Shown here one piece after another: positions 39,103 through 48,521 of a DNA stretch of 64,000 bases. The position numbers and the translations under genes are program-made. Numbering within the stretch: the first letter of the stretch is position 1; every line of letters begins with the position of its first letter. A model generated the notes under the pieces. That model did no database searches. It saw only the letters and a program-made list of their open reading frames with translations, and was not told the origin of the DNA. Location of the stretch: positions 124,001 to 188,000 of the forward strand of contig NZ_JAUSTQ010000003.1 of NCBI RefSeq assembly GCF_030812915.1, read 5' to 3'. Origin of the DNA: Alkalibacillus salilacus (lineage in GTDB: Bacteria > Bacillota > Bacilli > Bacillales > Alkalibacillaceae).

Positions 39103-40623
39103 TTAAACTAAAGGGTTAATAGAAAAATCTAAGTCCTGAAATATGACGGATACTTTAGACGCTTCTTTATTAATCACTTTAGCGTATTTACCAACATTAA
39201 TTTCAACATTCGGATATATTGTATCATGAATTACTACTTTTATTAATTGATTTGATTCCTCTTCTGGTTGGCTTTTAGCATAGACTTTGTATTCATCATT
39301 AAGTTCATTCAACTCTAATCTAGCTTTTTCATAAGAATGTTGTTGTCTTAATAAGGTCACACGTTCTTTGCTGGTTAAATCACGAACAGCTTTTATTTGT
39401 TCAAACTTATCTCCAATGGTCCTTAATTTTTTGAGCTGATCGACGAGTTCTTTCATTCGACTTTCTATATATGATTTCTTTTCGACTGCCTTTTTGTTTT
39501 CACTTAGGTATAGTTGAGTTTTAGTACTCATTCGATTACCGACATCTCTTGCTTCAATATAATTTCCACTTGAAACAGAACCACCAATAATATGCCCCTT
39601 TTGGCAAATAACTTGTTCTCTTGAAGTTACATGACTATGCAAAATTGAATTATTTACTTGAATTTTTCTGCCTGCTTCAAGATTAGCTTGATTGACATTA
39701 CCTGCAAAAATATCTAATGTCGCTTTAACAAAGCCCTTCCCTAATGCAGAGATCCCTTCTTTAATAAAAACTGATCCACCTGCCTCAATCTTAGAAGCTT
39801 CAACAATTCCTTGTATCGTAATATCACCACGAGCTTTCAAAGCAAAACCTTCAGGGACATCTCCTTTAATAACAATCGAACCATTGAAATCGATGTTACC
39901 CACATTCAGATCAAGATCACTAGACACTTGATAGACGGGTAACACTTGGATTTCTTTCTCAGTAAAATGTACTTGACCGCTATTTGTTGCATAAATGGTT
40001 AGTTGCTTGTCATTGATTTTCGTATTTTCACCAGCTTTGATTTGGACATCTTTACCTGGCTTAGGAGCGATTAGTTCACCATATACATCTTGGCCTGATT
40101 CACCTTCTGTCGGCTTAATGATCGTAATTAATGGATCATCAATTTCCACAACGGGAATTTTCATCATTTCTTTAAAATCAACTTTATGGGCAGCTTCATC
40201 AACTTTAGTTTGAGTCATCAAGCTAATATGGTAGTCAATCGATCCGTCCTCGCCATTGATAGGTGCATCACCAGTAGCAACGACTTGCGTGTATGTGTTC
40301 TCTTCATCATATTCACCATTAACTATTACTTCACAAAACGATTGGATTGCCATATCATCCAATCCATATTGAATATTTTCTTGGGTGAGAAGTTTGCGGA
40401 TTGCTTCAGCAGTCACTAATTCTTCAATCTTGAACGATTTATCCGTTAATTGAACTGCTTCCACTTCCAGTTCATCTGTTGGATGATCTGCATGACCATC
40501 TTGATCATCTTCTTGATGATCTAATTCTGCCTGCAAACTTTCTAAATAGTCAACGTTAGCTTCTAAAGACGCTTCGAGACGATCATTTGATACTTTAACC
40601 TTTATAAAGTCTTTCAATTCCAT
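39103..40623 (-). CDS. DUF342 (FapA family) protein downstream of sigD
   Basis: Encodes 506 aa, ATG after AAGGGGG. The middle (about 165-370) has the beta-helix-like repeats typical of DUF342/flagellar assembly protein A, for example GNIDFNGSIVIKGDVPEGFALKARGDITIQGIVEASKIEAGGSVFIKEG. The C-terminal third is a coiled-coil-like segment (RMKELVDQLKKLRTIGDKFEQI) and a short terminal domain. The family has been linked to flagellar assembly and polar localisation in some proteobacteria; in Firmicutes its job is not settled. B. subtilis lacks it at this site, where sigD is followed directly by swrB. Confidence 0.9.
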   Translation of the reverse strand: MELKDFIKVKVSNDRLEASLEANVDYLESLQAELDHQEDDQDGHADHPTDELEVEAVQLTDKSFKIEELVTAEAIRKLLTQENIQYGLDDMAIQSFCEVIVNGEYDEENTYTQVVATGDAPINGEDGSIDYHISLMTQTKVDEAAHKVDFKEMMKIPVVEIDDPLITIIKPTEGESGQDVYGELIAPKPGKDVQIKAGENTKINDKQLTIYATNSGQVHFTEKEIQVLPVYQVSSDLDLNVGNIDFNGSIVIKGDVPEGFALKARGDITIQGIVEASKIEAGGSVFIKEGISALGKGFVKATLDIFAGNVNQANLEAGRKIQVNNSILHSHVTSREQVICQKGHIIGGSVSSGNYIEARDVGNRMSTKTQLYLSENKKAVEKKSYIESRMKELVDQLKKLRTIGDKFEQIKAVRDLTSKERVTLLRQQHSYEKARLELNELNDEYKVYAKSQPEEESNQLIKVVIHDTIYPNVEINVGKYAKVINKEASKVSVIFQDLDFSINPLV

Positions 40624-40644
40624 TCTGAATCCCCCTTTTTTTCA

Positions 40645-41412
40645 CTAAGCGGATAATAAATGATAGAGCTTGGCGATTGCCTTAGTGTGAATTTGTGAGA
40701 TTCTTGATGTAGAAAGGTCTAAAACTTCACCAATTTCAGTTAAAGTTAATTCTTCTTTATAAAATAAACTCAAAACCATTTGTTCATTTTCATTAAGTTC
40801 TTGCATTTTTTGAATCAGCTCATGGATGTTTTCTTGTTTGACTAATTGTTGGTCGGGTTGAATTTCGTATGTATCAGGGATTGTATTTCTTAAATTCTCT
40901 CGTGGTTCATCATTTTGTTCGTCTGTTTTATCTTCAATTGACAGTACGTGGGCAAACAGCGTATCCTTTAATACTTCTGCCACTTCATCTTCCGGCATTT
41001 TTAAGTAATTCGCAAGTTCTTCTACAGTAGGTTCCCTTTGTAGTGTTTGTTCTAGTGTTTCATATCCTTGTTCGATTTCTTTCGATTTCTCTCGAACAGA
41101 ACGGGGAAGCCAATCCTCTTTGCGTAATCCATCAATGATTGCGCCTCGGATTCTAAAGGAAGCATAAGTATCAAATTTTAAGTCTCGGTTTGTATCAAAT
41201 TTCTCTAACGCATCAACCAATCCCATAAACGCTAAGCTTTTAACGTCCTGGCGGTCAACATTTCTTGGTAGGTGGGAGTGAATACGATTGACTTGATAAT
41301 CTACCAAGGGCATGTAATGTTCAACCAGTAAATTACCCGCTTCTTGGTCTTTTGTTTCCTGCCATTTATTCCATAAGGCAGTCATAGACGTTGTTGATTT
41401 ATTCAATGGCAT
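40645..41412 (-). CDS. sigD: RNA polymerase sigma-D (FliA type)
   Basis: Encodes 255 aa, or 253 from the TTG at 41406. The strong site GGGGGTG sits only one base from the ATG at 41412 but 7 bases from the in-frame TTG, so the TTG may be the true start. Region 2 carries FDTYASFRIRGAIIDGLRKEDWLPRSVREK; region 4 has LTEIGEVLDLSTSRISQIHTKAIAKL. It directs late flagellar, chemotaxis and autolysin genes. It lies near the operon end, as in B. subtilis, where distance from the promoter affects its level. Confidence 0.97.
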   Translation of the reverse strand: MPLNKSTTSMTALWNKWQETKDQEAGNLLVEHYMPLVDYQVNRIHSHLPRNVDRQDVKSLAFMGLVDALEKFDTNRDLKFDTYASFRIRGAIIDGLRKEDWLPRSVREKSKEIEQGYETLEQTLQREPTVEELANYLKMPEDEVAEVLKDTLFAHVLSIEDKTDEQNDEPRENLRNTIPDTYEIQPDQQLVKQENIHELIQKMQELNENEQMVLSLFYKEELTLTEIGEVLDLSTSRISQIHTKAIAKLYHLLSA

Positions 41413-41424
41413 GCACCCCCAAGC

Positions 41425-41748
41425 TTAAGTTTCACGTTGTTCTTCCTGCAATAATGTCCGAACCTGCTCTGCGGCTTGACCATGATCAATTTCCTCCTGA
41501 TTCTGATAGGATTGACCATCTTGATAATTCGTTTCCGAATATGTTTCAACAGTTAAAGTCTCTCTATTGGTTTTGGTAACAAAGAATAACGCCTTGCGAA
41601 TCAAGTAAACGATCAAGAATGTTAGAATAAATATGATTATGCTACGAAATAAAGCGTGTTCTGGAGTATTATTCCTGATCGCTAGAATAAATGTATAAAC
41701 CGATACAATTGTTGACGTAAGAATATTATATAAAATAGATCCAACCAT
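41425..41748 (-). CDS. Uncharacterised two-helix membrane protein between cheD and sigD
   Basis: Encodes 107 aa. Two hydrophobic helices (about 3-24 and 34-57) precede a polar cytoplasmic-type tail rich in E, Q, T and Y (YSETNYQDGQSYQNQEEID). The start codon overlaps the cheD stop (TAATG), and no good ribosome binding site is nearby, so translation depends on cheD. The family is not one I can name. B. subtilis has no gene between cheD and sigD. Co-expression with chemotaxis genes suggests a membrane-linked motility accessory role, which is inference only. Confidence 0.8.
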   Translation of the reverse strand: MVGSILYNILTSTIVSVYTFILAIRNNTPEHALFRSIIIFILTFLIVYLIRKALFFVTKTNRETLTVETYSETNYQDGQSYQNQEEIDHGQAAEQVRTLLQEEQRET

Positions 41749-42245
41749 TAGATATAAGTCACACCTTCATGAATCGTTCTAATTTTTAATAGTGAATCAT
41801 CAATCATAAATTCGATCGTTCGCCCTTTATTGCCACCACAATCTTCAGCAACAATTGGAATGTTTTGTTCTTTTAATAACGCACGTACTGCCTCAGCATT
41901 TCGATACCCAATTCGCATCATTTCACTACTATTAGTTGAATTGAACATTTGAGCACCCCCAGCCATTTTTGCTTTTAATCGCGACTTTCTAACACCTTGG
42001 GACTCCAGTAATTTAAGTAGAGCTAGTAGACCAGTATCCGCAAATTTTGCTTCCTTAAATGTTTGGTTACGACTCATCGAAGAATCAGGTAACATAATAT
42101 GAACTAACCCAGCGATCTTGTTCGTTTCATCGTATAAGACTAAACCAATACAAGATCCTAAACCTGCTGTCATAATGGTTTGTGGGTGCTGGGAGATATT
42201 CAAATCAGCAATTCCAACTTTAACGGCTTCTGAAACTTGTGTCAT
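41748..42245 (-). CDS. cheD: Chemoreceptor glutamine deamidase CheD
   Basis: Encodes 165 aa. CheD deamidates receptor glutamines and, by binding CheC, links CheY-P level to receptor activity. The papain-like catalytic pair is Cys32 (GLGSCIG) and His49 (AGLVHIMLP), followed by KAKMAGGAQMF. The start overlaps the cheC stop by 4 bases (ATGA), fitting stoichiometric production of the CheC-CheD complex. Confidence 0.97.
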   Translation of the reverse strand: MTQVSEAVKVGIADLNISQHPQTIMTAGLGSCIGLVLYDETNKIAGLVHIMLPDSSMSRNQTFKEAKFADTGLLALLKLLESQGVRKSRLKAKMAGGAQMFNSTNSSEMMRIGYRNAEAVRALLKEQNIPIVAEDCGGNKGRTIEFMIDDSLLKIRTIHEGVTYI

Positions 42246-42874
42246 GACGAGTGAACTCCTAGAACTTGAAAAATTGTTGCATAGGCATCGGGATTCGGCA
42301 ATAGGAAGAAATGACCTTTAATGGCTTGGTCAAACCCTTCTATATCATGCAAGATCGTTTCAATCATAATGGCTTGATCAGATACTGTTGAAATCTCCAA
42401 TAGTCCTTGAGTTAACATAGCGCCCACCATATCTATGGCTACATGTGGCACAGATTGATTAATATCTAATTGCGTAAAATCAGAGAAGGCTCTCAAATAA
42501 GATCCAGTTAAAATATTTCCAAGCTCAAGAAATGCTGACGTTGCTATTTCATCACCTTCAGAGACTTTTTCTGATGGGTCACCAATCATCAATTGAGCAA
42601 ATAAATCCGCTTCATCTGGCGGAATCATAAAAAACATATTCCCCGAAATATCCCCATTCGCCTGAACAAATACAGTTGCTTGTACTTCATCCTTGCCGCC
42701 TATTTCCATCATCATTTCATCAAAAGTCACTACATTTATAACAGGTACGTCCATAGATACCGAACGATTGATTAAATGAGATAATGAAGTGGCCGCATTC
42801 CCGGCACCTATATTACCGATTTCTTTTAAAACATCTAGATGAATTTGTTTAAAATTAAAGTAATCACTCATCAT
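42242..42874 (-). CDS. cheC: CheY-P phosphatase CheC
   Basis: Encodes 210 aa, ATG after GAGGAATTC (a second ATG follows immediately). Two phosphatase motifs with the conserved E and N are present: LKEIGNIGAGNAATSL near residue 14 and AFLELGNILTGSYL near 113. CheC removes phosphate from CheY-P and is stimulated by CheD. It lies between cheW and cheD, as in B. subtilis. Confidence 0.97.
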   Translation of the reverse strand: MMSDYFNFKQIHLDVLKEIGNIGAGNAATSLSHLINRSVSMDVPVINVVTFDEMMMEIGGKDEVQATVFVQANGDISGNMFFMIPPDEADLFAQLMIGDPSEKVSEGDEIATSAFLELGNILTGSYLRAFSDFTQLDINQSVPHVAIDMVGAMLTQGLLEISTVSDQAIMIETILHDIEGFDQAIKGHFFLLPNPDAYATIFQVLGVHSS

Positions 42875-42898
42875 GAATTCCTCATTTTTGTATAATAA

Positions 42899-43363
42899 TT
42901 AGTCAATAGTTGATAGCTCATCAAATTCTTCAACTGAAAGAACTTTTTCTAAGTTTAATAGAATCAGTAAGCGATGATCAATTTTAGCTACACCTCTAAT
43001 GTAATCGGCGTTTACTGCTCCGACCACTTCAGGTGATGGCTCAACTTTTTCTTGTGGTACGTCCACAACATCGTTAGCAGCATCCACTATGACGCCAATA
43101 CTCTTATCATCCACATGAATAATGATAATACGCGTACTTTCCGTTTGTTCCAACGTTTCTAACCCAAATCGTTCCCGCAAGTCAATAATCGGTGTAATCA
43201 CACCTCTCAAATTCATCACACCTTTTACAAATTTAGGCGCGCGGGGGACACGGGTGATATTAAAAATTCTTTCAATCGAACCAACATGTTCAATTGGAAT
43301 TCCGTATTCTTCATCTTTTAATTTGAAAACAATGACCTTATCATCTTGAATCACTTCACTCAT
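42899..43363 (-). CDS. cheW: Chemotaxis adaptor CheW
   Basis: Encodes 154 aa, ATG after AAGGAGG. It couples chemoreceptors to CheA. The whole protein is one CheW beta-barrel pair: VFKLKDEEYGIPIEHVGSIERI, then MNLRGVITPIIDLRERFGL, then IGVIVDAANDVVDV. Start lies 12 bases after the cheA stop. Nothing unusual. Confidence 0.97.
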   Translation of the reverse strand: MSEVIQDDKVIVFKLKDEEYGIPIEHVGSIERIFNITRVPRAPKFVKGVMNLRGVITPIIDLRERFGLETLEQTESTRIIIIHVDDKSIGVIVDAANDVVDVPQEKVEPSPEVVGAVNADYIRGVAKIDHRLLILLNLEKVLSVEEFDELSTID

Positions 43364-43375
43364 AGAAATACCTCC

Positions 43376-45430
43376 TTACTTAATTAGTGCATTACTATCA
43401 ACGATTAATGCTACTTCACCATTACCTAAAATTGTTGCACCAGAAATAGCAAATACATTTGATAGATAATCACCAAGACCCTTCAAGACTATTTCCTGTT
43501 GACCAATAAATGAGTCTACTACTAATCCTGCCATTTGGTCACCTTTACGAACGACAACAACAGAATAGTAGCTTTCTTCCTCAACTTTAGCACTTGGCAC
43601 TTCGAATACCTGGCGTAAATCAACAAGCGGAACGATATGACCTCTAAAATCGATCACTTCTTTATTATGTGCTTTCATTACATCAGTGCGCTTAATAACG
43701 GCGGTTTCTATAATCGATGATAACGGGATTGCATATGTCTCTTCTTCAATCATAACCAACATGACAGATATAATGGATAAAGTAAGAGGTAATTGGATAG
43801 AAAAGGTTGTTCCTTTTCCATATTCAGAATCGATTTCGATTGAACCACCTAAAGACTCAATCGTGCTCTTAACAACATCTAAGCCAACACCACGGCCGGA
43901 TATATCTGAAATTTCTTGTGCTGTAGAAAAACCACTAGCTAAGATCAACTCATTAATTTGCTTATCTGTAAGACTGGATGCTTGATCACTACTAACAACG
44001 CCATTTTCTATGGCTTTATTGAGGACTTTTTCCTTATTAATGCCTTGACCATCATCACGAATTTCGACAAAAACGTGGTTTCCACTATGAAAGGCTTTTA
44101 ATAACATGTTACCTTGAGCTGGCTTACCTTTTTGTTTCCGTTCTTCTGGCATTTCCACTCCGTGATCAACCGCATTTCGAATTAAGTGAACAAGCGGATC
44201 TCCAATTTCATCAATCACTGTACGGTCAAGTTCTGTTTCAGCACCTTCAATTTGCATATCGATATCTTTTCCGAGTTCGCGTGTTAGCTGACGCACCATA
44301 CGAGGGAAGCGGTTAAAGACCTGTTCTATAGGTACCATGCGCATGGTTAAGATAATATTTTGTAAATCACCAGAAATACGCGAAATTCTTTCAACCGTAC
44401 CTTTTAAATCGTTGTGGTTTAATTCTTCTGAAATTTGTTCAAGTCTCCCTCGGTCAATTACCATTTCTTCAAATAGATTCATTAGAGCATCTAAGCGTTC
44501 GATGTTAACACGGATTGTTTTATTACCTGCTGCTTTCTTTTGTTGATCGGTTGATTGATCGTTCGTTTGATTATTCGATATTTCAGTCTGCTCATTAGAA
44601 TCATTTGAAACAGTTTGGTTTTCTTCAGTTATTTGCTTGTCACCAGAAGACTGCTCCGCTTCAAGCTCAAAAGGTTTAATGCTCACTTCACGAACTTCTG
44701 AGACCTTCATGATTTTAGCTTTTAATTCTTCATCTTGTTCTGTTGTTACAAGTATGAGATCAAAATGATTTTCAAACTCCTCATTTTCTAAAGCATCAAC
44801 AGTCGGGACTGATTTAATCACTTCACCGCTTTGTTCGAGAACTTCAAACACCATATATACGCGTGCGACTTTTAACAAACAGTCCTCAGAGAGTGAAACA
44901 GTAATATGGTAAACATTTTGACCGTCTGTTTGGGCTTGTTCTAAGACAGTTTGTTCAAATTGATCTACCGTTAATCCTTCAACTGAAGAGGTTGAAGACT
45001 CAGATTCATCACCTTTTACTGCGGATGTTGCTTCCGTCTGTGATAAATCTTCACCCTTTTCAATCGCTTTTAACTGGGTCACAACGGTTTCAACATTCAT
45101 CGATCCCGCCCCGCCTTCAGCGATGTCAGCTGTCATATTCTCGAGATATTCTAATGAATCTAGTAATACGTCCATCACACTCGAGTTAACAGTGATTTTT
45201 TCATTGCGAATGGCATCTAATACGTTTTCCATTTTGTGTGTTAAATCTGACAAATCCTCATATCCCATTGTCGCAGACATTCCTTTTAAGGTATGGGCTG
45301 CACGAAAGATTTCATCAACAATAGATAAGCTAGATGGGTCTTTCTCTAATTCTAGTAATCCATCATTAACAACTTGTAAATTCTCTTTACTTTCATCAAT
45401 AAATACGTCTAAGTATTGGTTCGATTCCAT
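43376..45430 (-). CDS. cheA: Chemotaxis histidine kinase CheA
   Basis: Encodes 684 aa, ATG after AAGGAGG. It phosphorylates CheY and CheB. The Hpt domain has phospho-acceptor His46 (AAHTLKG). A CheY-binding P2 region and an acidic linker rich in Q, N and T (about 265-300) follow, then the P3 dimerisation helix pair (about 305-370). The P4 kinase has HLIRNAVDHGVE (N box), DDGQGI (G1) and GRGVGLDVVK (G2). The C-terminal P5 CheW-like domain (about 550-684) has IDFRGHIVPLVDLRQ. It lies between cheB and cheW. Confidence 0.98.
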   Translation of the reverse strand: MESNQYLDVFIDESKENLQVVNDGLLELEKDPSSLSIVDEIFRAAHTLKGMSATMGYEDLSDLTHKMENVLDAIRNEKITVNSSVMDVLLDSLEYLENMTADIAEGGAGSMNVETVVTQLKAIEKGEDLSQTEATSAVKGDESESSTSSVEGLTVDQFEQTVLEQAQTDGQNVYHITVSLSEDCLLKVARVYMVFEVLEQSGEVIKSVPTVDALENEEFENHFDLILVTTEQDEELKAKIMKVSEVREVSIKPFELEAEQSSGDKQITEENQTVSNDSNEQTEISNNQTNDQSTDQQKKAAGNKTIRVNIERLDALMNLFEEMVIDRGRLEQISEELNHNDLKGTVERISRISGDLQNIILTMRMVPIEQVFNRFPRMVRQLTRELGKDIDMQIEGAETELDRTVIDEIGDPLVHLIRNAVDHGVEMPEERKQKGKPAQGNMLLKAFHSGNHVFVEIRDDGQGINKEKVLNKAIENGVVSSDQASSLTDKQINELILASGFSTAQEISDISGRGVGLDVVKSTIESLGGSIEIDSEYGKGTTFSIQLPLTLSIISVMLVMIEEETYAIPLSSIIETAVIKRTDVMKAHNKEVIDFRGHIVPLVDLRQVFEVPSAKVEEESYYSVVVVRKGDQMAGLVVDSFIGQQEIVLKGLGDYLSNVFAISGATILGNGEVALIVDSNALIK

Positions 45431-45441
45431 ACGTGACCTCC

Positions 45442-46509
45442 TTATTGTTTCACGATTTCAACTATGGCATCCGCCATTTCATTAATCGGTTTAATTAAAT
45501 TAGGGTTGGCTTGTTCAACGATTGATTTAGGCATTCCGTAAATTACAGCAGTTTCCTTCGATTCAGCAATTAAATATGTAGAAGCATCTTGCTCTTTAAG
45601 GAACTTAGCACCCTCTGTTCCGTCATTACCCATTCCAGTCAGGACAACTGCTACCTTATTCATGTGGGATATACTAGCAACTGACTGGAATAATCTATTT
45701 ACACTCGGACGATGACCATTAACAGCTGGTGTCTGTTCTATTATGGCTGCCAATGACCTACCAATAGATTTAACTTCAAAATGGTAATCGCCTGGTGCTA
45801 TATAAGCGTGCCCTTTTTTTAATAGTTCTCCATGGCGGACTTCCTTAACAGAAATTTCAGACAATCGATCTAATCGCTCTGCTAAGGAACGAGTGAATTG
45901 AGCTGGCATATGTTGGACAATTAAAATAGGACAGCTAAACGATGAAGGTATTCTCGATAATAACTCCTGCAAAGCTTTAGGCCCTCCAGTCGACACACCA
46001 ACTACTACTAACGTTTGCTCATGCTGAAAGTTTTTGGACGATTGGTTTCTATTAATTGTCAGTTCACCCGGTGTCGCTTCAGGCGAAAGGTCAATCGATT
46101 TGTGTAATTTAGCATTTGCTGCATCTTTTACTTTCTCGCAAATTTCAGCACTTTTTTGCGACAAATCAAGTGAAATGGAGCCAGATGTTTTATTAATAAA
46201 GTCAACCGCTCCATATTGTAAGGCTGTTATTGTGCTCTCTGCCCCTTCATAAGTTAAGCTTGACAACATAATAACGGGTGTAGGATGGTTATCCATAATA
46301 TGTTTAAGTGCTGTTAAACCATCCATGACAGGCATTTCAATATCTAATGTCACAACATCTGGTTTAAGCTGTTTGACCTTTTTCAGACCATCTTCACCGT
46401 TTCGAGCAGTGCCTATAGCTTCTAAACTACTATCATTATTAATAATGTCTGAAATAACTTTTCGCATAAAGGCAGAATCATCGATGACTAACACCTTTTT
46501 CTTATCCAT
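45442..46509 (-). CDS. cheB: Receptor methylesterase CheB
   Basis: Encodes 355 aa. An N-terminal receiver domain with phospho-acceptor Asp56 (VVTLDIEMPVMDG) is joined by a linker to the methylesterase domain. That domain carries VVGVSTGGPKAL (catalytic Ser), QHMPAQFT (His) and GMGNDGTEGAKFL (Asp). It hydrolyses receptor methyl esters after phosphorylation by CheA. It lies between flhG and cheA. Confidence 0.97.
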   Translation of the reverse strand: MDKKKVLVIDDSAFMRKVISDIINNDSSLEAIGTARNGEDGLKKVKQLKPDVVTLDIEMPVMDGLTALKHIMDNHPTPVIMLSSLTYEGAESTITALQYGAVDFINKTSGSISLDLSQKSAEICEKVKDAANAKLHKSIDLSPEATPGELTINRNQSSKNFQHEQTLVVVGVSTGGPKALQELLSRIPSSFSCPILIVQHMPAQFTRSLAERLDRLSEISVKEVRHGELLKKGHAYIAPGDYHFEVKSIGRSLAAIIEQTPAVNGHRPSVNRLFQSVASISHMNKVAVVLTGMGNDGTEGAKFLKEQDASTYLIAESKETAVIYGMPKSIVEQANPNLIKPINEMADAIVEIVKQ

Positions 46510-46512
46510 AGT

Positions 46513-47379
46513 TCAATCTACCTTTCGTGAGAAAAATGAACGGAGTCGTTTAACAAATTTACGATCTGGTTCAATTGTTTCATCCTGATTCAAGTAATTT
46601 TCAACTAATTTTCTCATTTGTTTACTAGCCTTGCTTTTAGGTAAAACCAAATAATAAGGTTGTTGTTGCTTGACTGCTTGAACAACAGCTGAATCATCTG
46701 GGATGTAACCTTGGTAGGACAAGCTTTGGTTTAAAAATTTCATCACAACAGCATTTAATTTTGTGTAAGCAAATTCTCCTTCATCACGATCACTTGCACG
46801 ATTGACTAATAAAGATAGTTGCAAATCTTGACGCTTACTATGTGCAACCAATTGCTTTATGGCTGCGTAAGCATCCGTAATTGATGTTGGCTCTGTTGTT
46901 GTCACGACAATACTTTCATCAGCTGCTTGAATAAATGCTAAATGTTCTTCAGACATACCTGCACCGAGGTCAAAAATGATATAATCATAGGCTGTCGTTA
47001 CATGTTGGAGTTGTCTGATGAAATAATCGTACTTAGAACGGTCAAGATGAAAAAAATCTGATAAACCAGTTCCAGCTGCAATATAGGACAAACGTTGTGG
47101 ACCTGCTTCTATAATATCAGAAATTTGTAACTTTTTCTCTAGCATTGTCGATAAATTTTGCCTAGGTTGTAAGCCTAGCAAGATATCAATATTTCCCATA
47201 CCAATATCTAGATCAAATATCAAGACGCTTTTACCTTGTTCTGATAATGCCATGCTAAAATTTAGAGCGAAATTAGACTTACCAACCCCTCCTTTACCAC
47301 TAAAAACAGCAATAGTACGCGCTTGGTTTTGCTCGTATTGCAATACTCGTTGCCTTAATTCATGGGCTTGATCTGTCAA
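46513..47379 (-). CDS. flhG: Flagellar number/placement ATPase FlhG (MinD-like)
   Basis: Encodes 288 aa (YlxH in B. subtilis). The deviant Walker A FSGKGGVGKSNFALN, VLIFDLDIGMGNIDILLG, and IIFDLGAG mark the MinD/ParA family. It controls flagellar pattern by acting on FlhF, whose gene it overlaps by 4 bases. The N-terminal DQIT-like helix that activates FlhF is probably TDQAHELRQRV. The C-terminal membrane-targeting helix is basic (RKFVKRLRSFFSRK). Confidence 0.96.
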   Translation of the reverse strand: MTDQAHELRQRVLQYEQNQARTIAVFSGKGGVGKSNFALNFSMALSEQGKSVLIFDLDIGMGNIDILLGLQPRQNLSTMLEKKLQISDIIEAGPQRLSYIAAGTGLSDFFHLDRSKYDYFIRQLQHVTTAYDYIIFDLGAGMSEEHLAFIQAADESIVVTTTEPTSITDAYAAIKQLVAHSKRQDLQLSLLVNRASDRDEGEFAYTKLNAVVMKFLNQSLSYQGYIPDDSAVVQAVKQQQPYYLVLPKSKASKQMRKLVENYLNQDETIEPDRKFVKRLRSFFSRKVD

Positions 47380-48521
47380 GACTGATCACCTACTATCAAA
47401 TCCGTCATTCGCTGTGGAGATGGTGGTTCAATATCATCCGGAACGTCTTGACCAGTTGTTAAATAAGCAATTTTAAATTGATGTTGTTGCCAAAGATTTA
47501 AGATTGAACCTAAATGACTTGTTTCGTCTAACTTCGTTAATATCACTTGATTAATCGATAAACCATTAAATTTAGAATATATATCATCTATGTCCTCTTC
47601 TTTTGAAGTAAGGGATAAGACGCAAAATAATTCATCGTGATCTTCAAATTCAACAAATTGTTTCATTTCCTCAATATAACGATCTTCTCTGAAATTCCTA
47701 CCCGGTGTGTCAACAAAGACGATTTCCTTATCAGTGAATTTTTCTTTAGCCTGGAGGAAGTCTTCATGATTATAAGCCACTTCAACAGGTAAGTTAAGTA
47801 TTTTAGCATACGTTTTCAGTTGATCAACCGCAGCAATCCTAAATGTATCTAATGTGATAAGACCAACATCTAATCCTTGATTAATAGAAGCATCAGCTGC
47901 TAGTTTTGCTAATGTCGTAGTTTTTCCTACCCCAGTAGGTCCGAATAAAAAGATATGCTTGGACCTAGCATCTTGTTCGTATTGAGTCGCACTTTCCATT
48001 TTGTGAAAAATTTGATCTTTTACGATTTGCCAATAGGCAGAAGTATCTTGTGATTTCCTGTTTGTATAGTACTCTGTTAAAACTGGCTCCATCAACTCTT
48101 GAATAGTATCCTGATCAATTCCTAGATGCTTCAAATTATAAGCAATTGAATCAATTGGTTTAGGATAATAATTAGAGTTTTGACTAGAATCCTTTAAAGA
48201 TTCACGAAGTTCTTTGATCTCCTTGATTAAATCTTGATCATGTGATGATGGCTCCTGTGTTGGTTGTTTGAGATTTAATGATGGCTGATGATCCAATTGA
48301 AAATTAACATTTGGTTCTTTTACACGATTCGATTTTGTTTGTTGCATAGGTGAAGGGTCCACAGCGGCTACTACTTCTATATTTTTCTTTTTAAATAAGC
48401 CGAGAAATCCTTTTGTGTTTTTCTCTTTAGAATTTAATATAACCGCTGAATCACCAAGTTCTTTACGTACATGTTTCATCGCTTCTGGCATTGTCGGTGC
48501 CGTATATTTTTTCACTCTCAT
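47376..48521 (-). CDS. flhF: Signal-recognition-type GTPase FlhF
   Basis: Encodes 381 aa. An N-terminal basic B domain (MRVKKYTAPTMPEAMKHVRKELGDSAVIL) is followed by a variable linker (about 70-130). The SRP-type NG domain starts at about 140 with GPTGVGKTTTLAKLAA (G1), DTFRIAAVDQLKTYA, VDTPGR (G3) and LTKLDET (G4). FlhF sets the site of flagellar assembly at the membrane. The start overlaps the flhA stop by 4 bases and its end overlaps flhG. Confidence 0.97.
   Translation of the reverse strand: MRVKKYTAPTMPEAMKHVRKELGDSAVILNSKEKNTKGFLGLFKKKNIEVVAAVDPSPMQQTKSNRVKEPNVNFQLDHQPSLNLKQPTQEPSSHDQDLIKEIKELRESLKDSSQNSNYYPKPIDSIAYNLKHLGIDQDTIQELMEPVLTEYYTNRKSQDTSAYWQIVKDQIFHKMESATQYEQDARSKHIFLFGPTGVGKTTTLAKLAADASINQGLDVGLITLDTFRIAAVDQLKTYAKILNLPVEVAYNHEDFLQAKEKFTDKEIVFVDTPGRNFREDRYIEEMKQFVEFEDHDELFCVLSLTSKEEDIDDIYSKFNGLSINQVILTKLDETSHLGSILNLWQQHQFKIAYLTTGQDVPDDIEPPSPQRMTDLIVGDQS

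Noticed and set aside
45123-45485. Plus-strand 120-codon open frame across the cheA start
   Set aside because: Antisense to cheA and the cheB end, which are unambiguous; the translation has no recognisable fold and no ribosome binding site.
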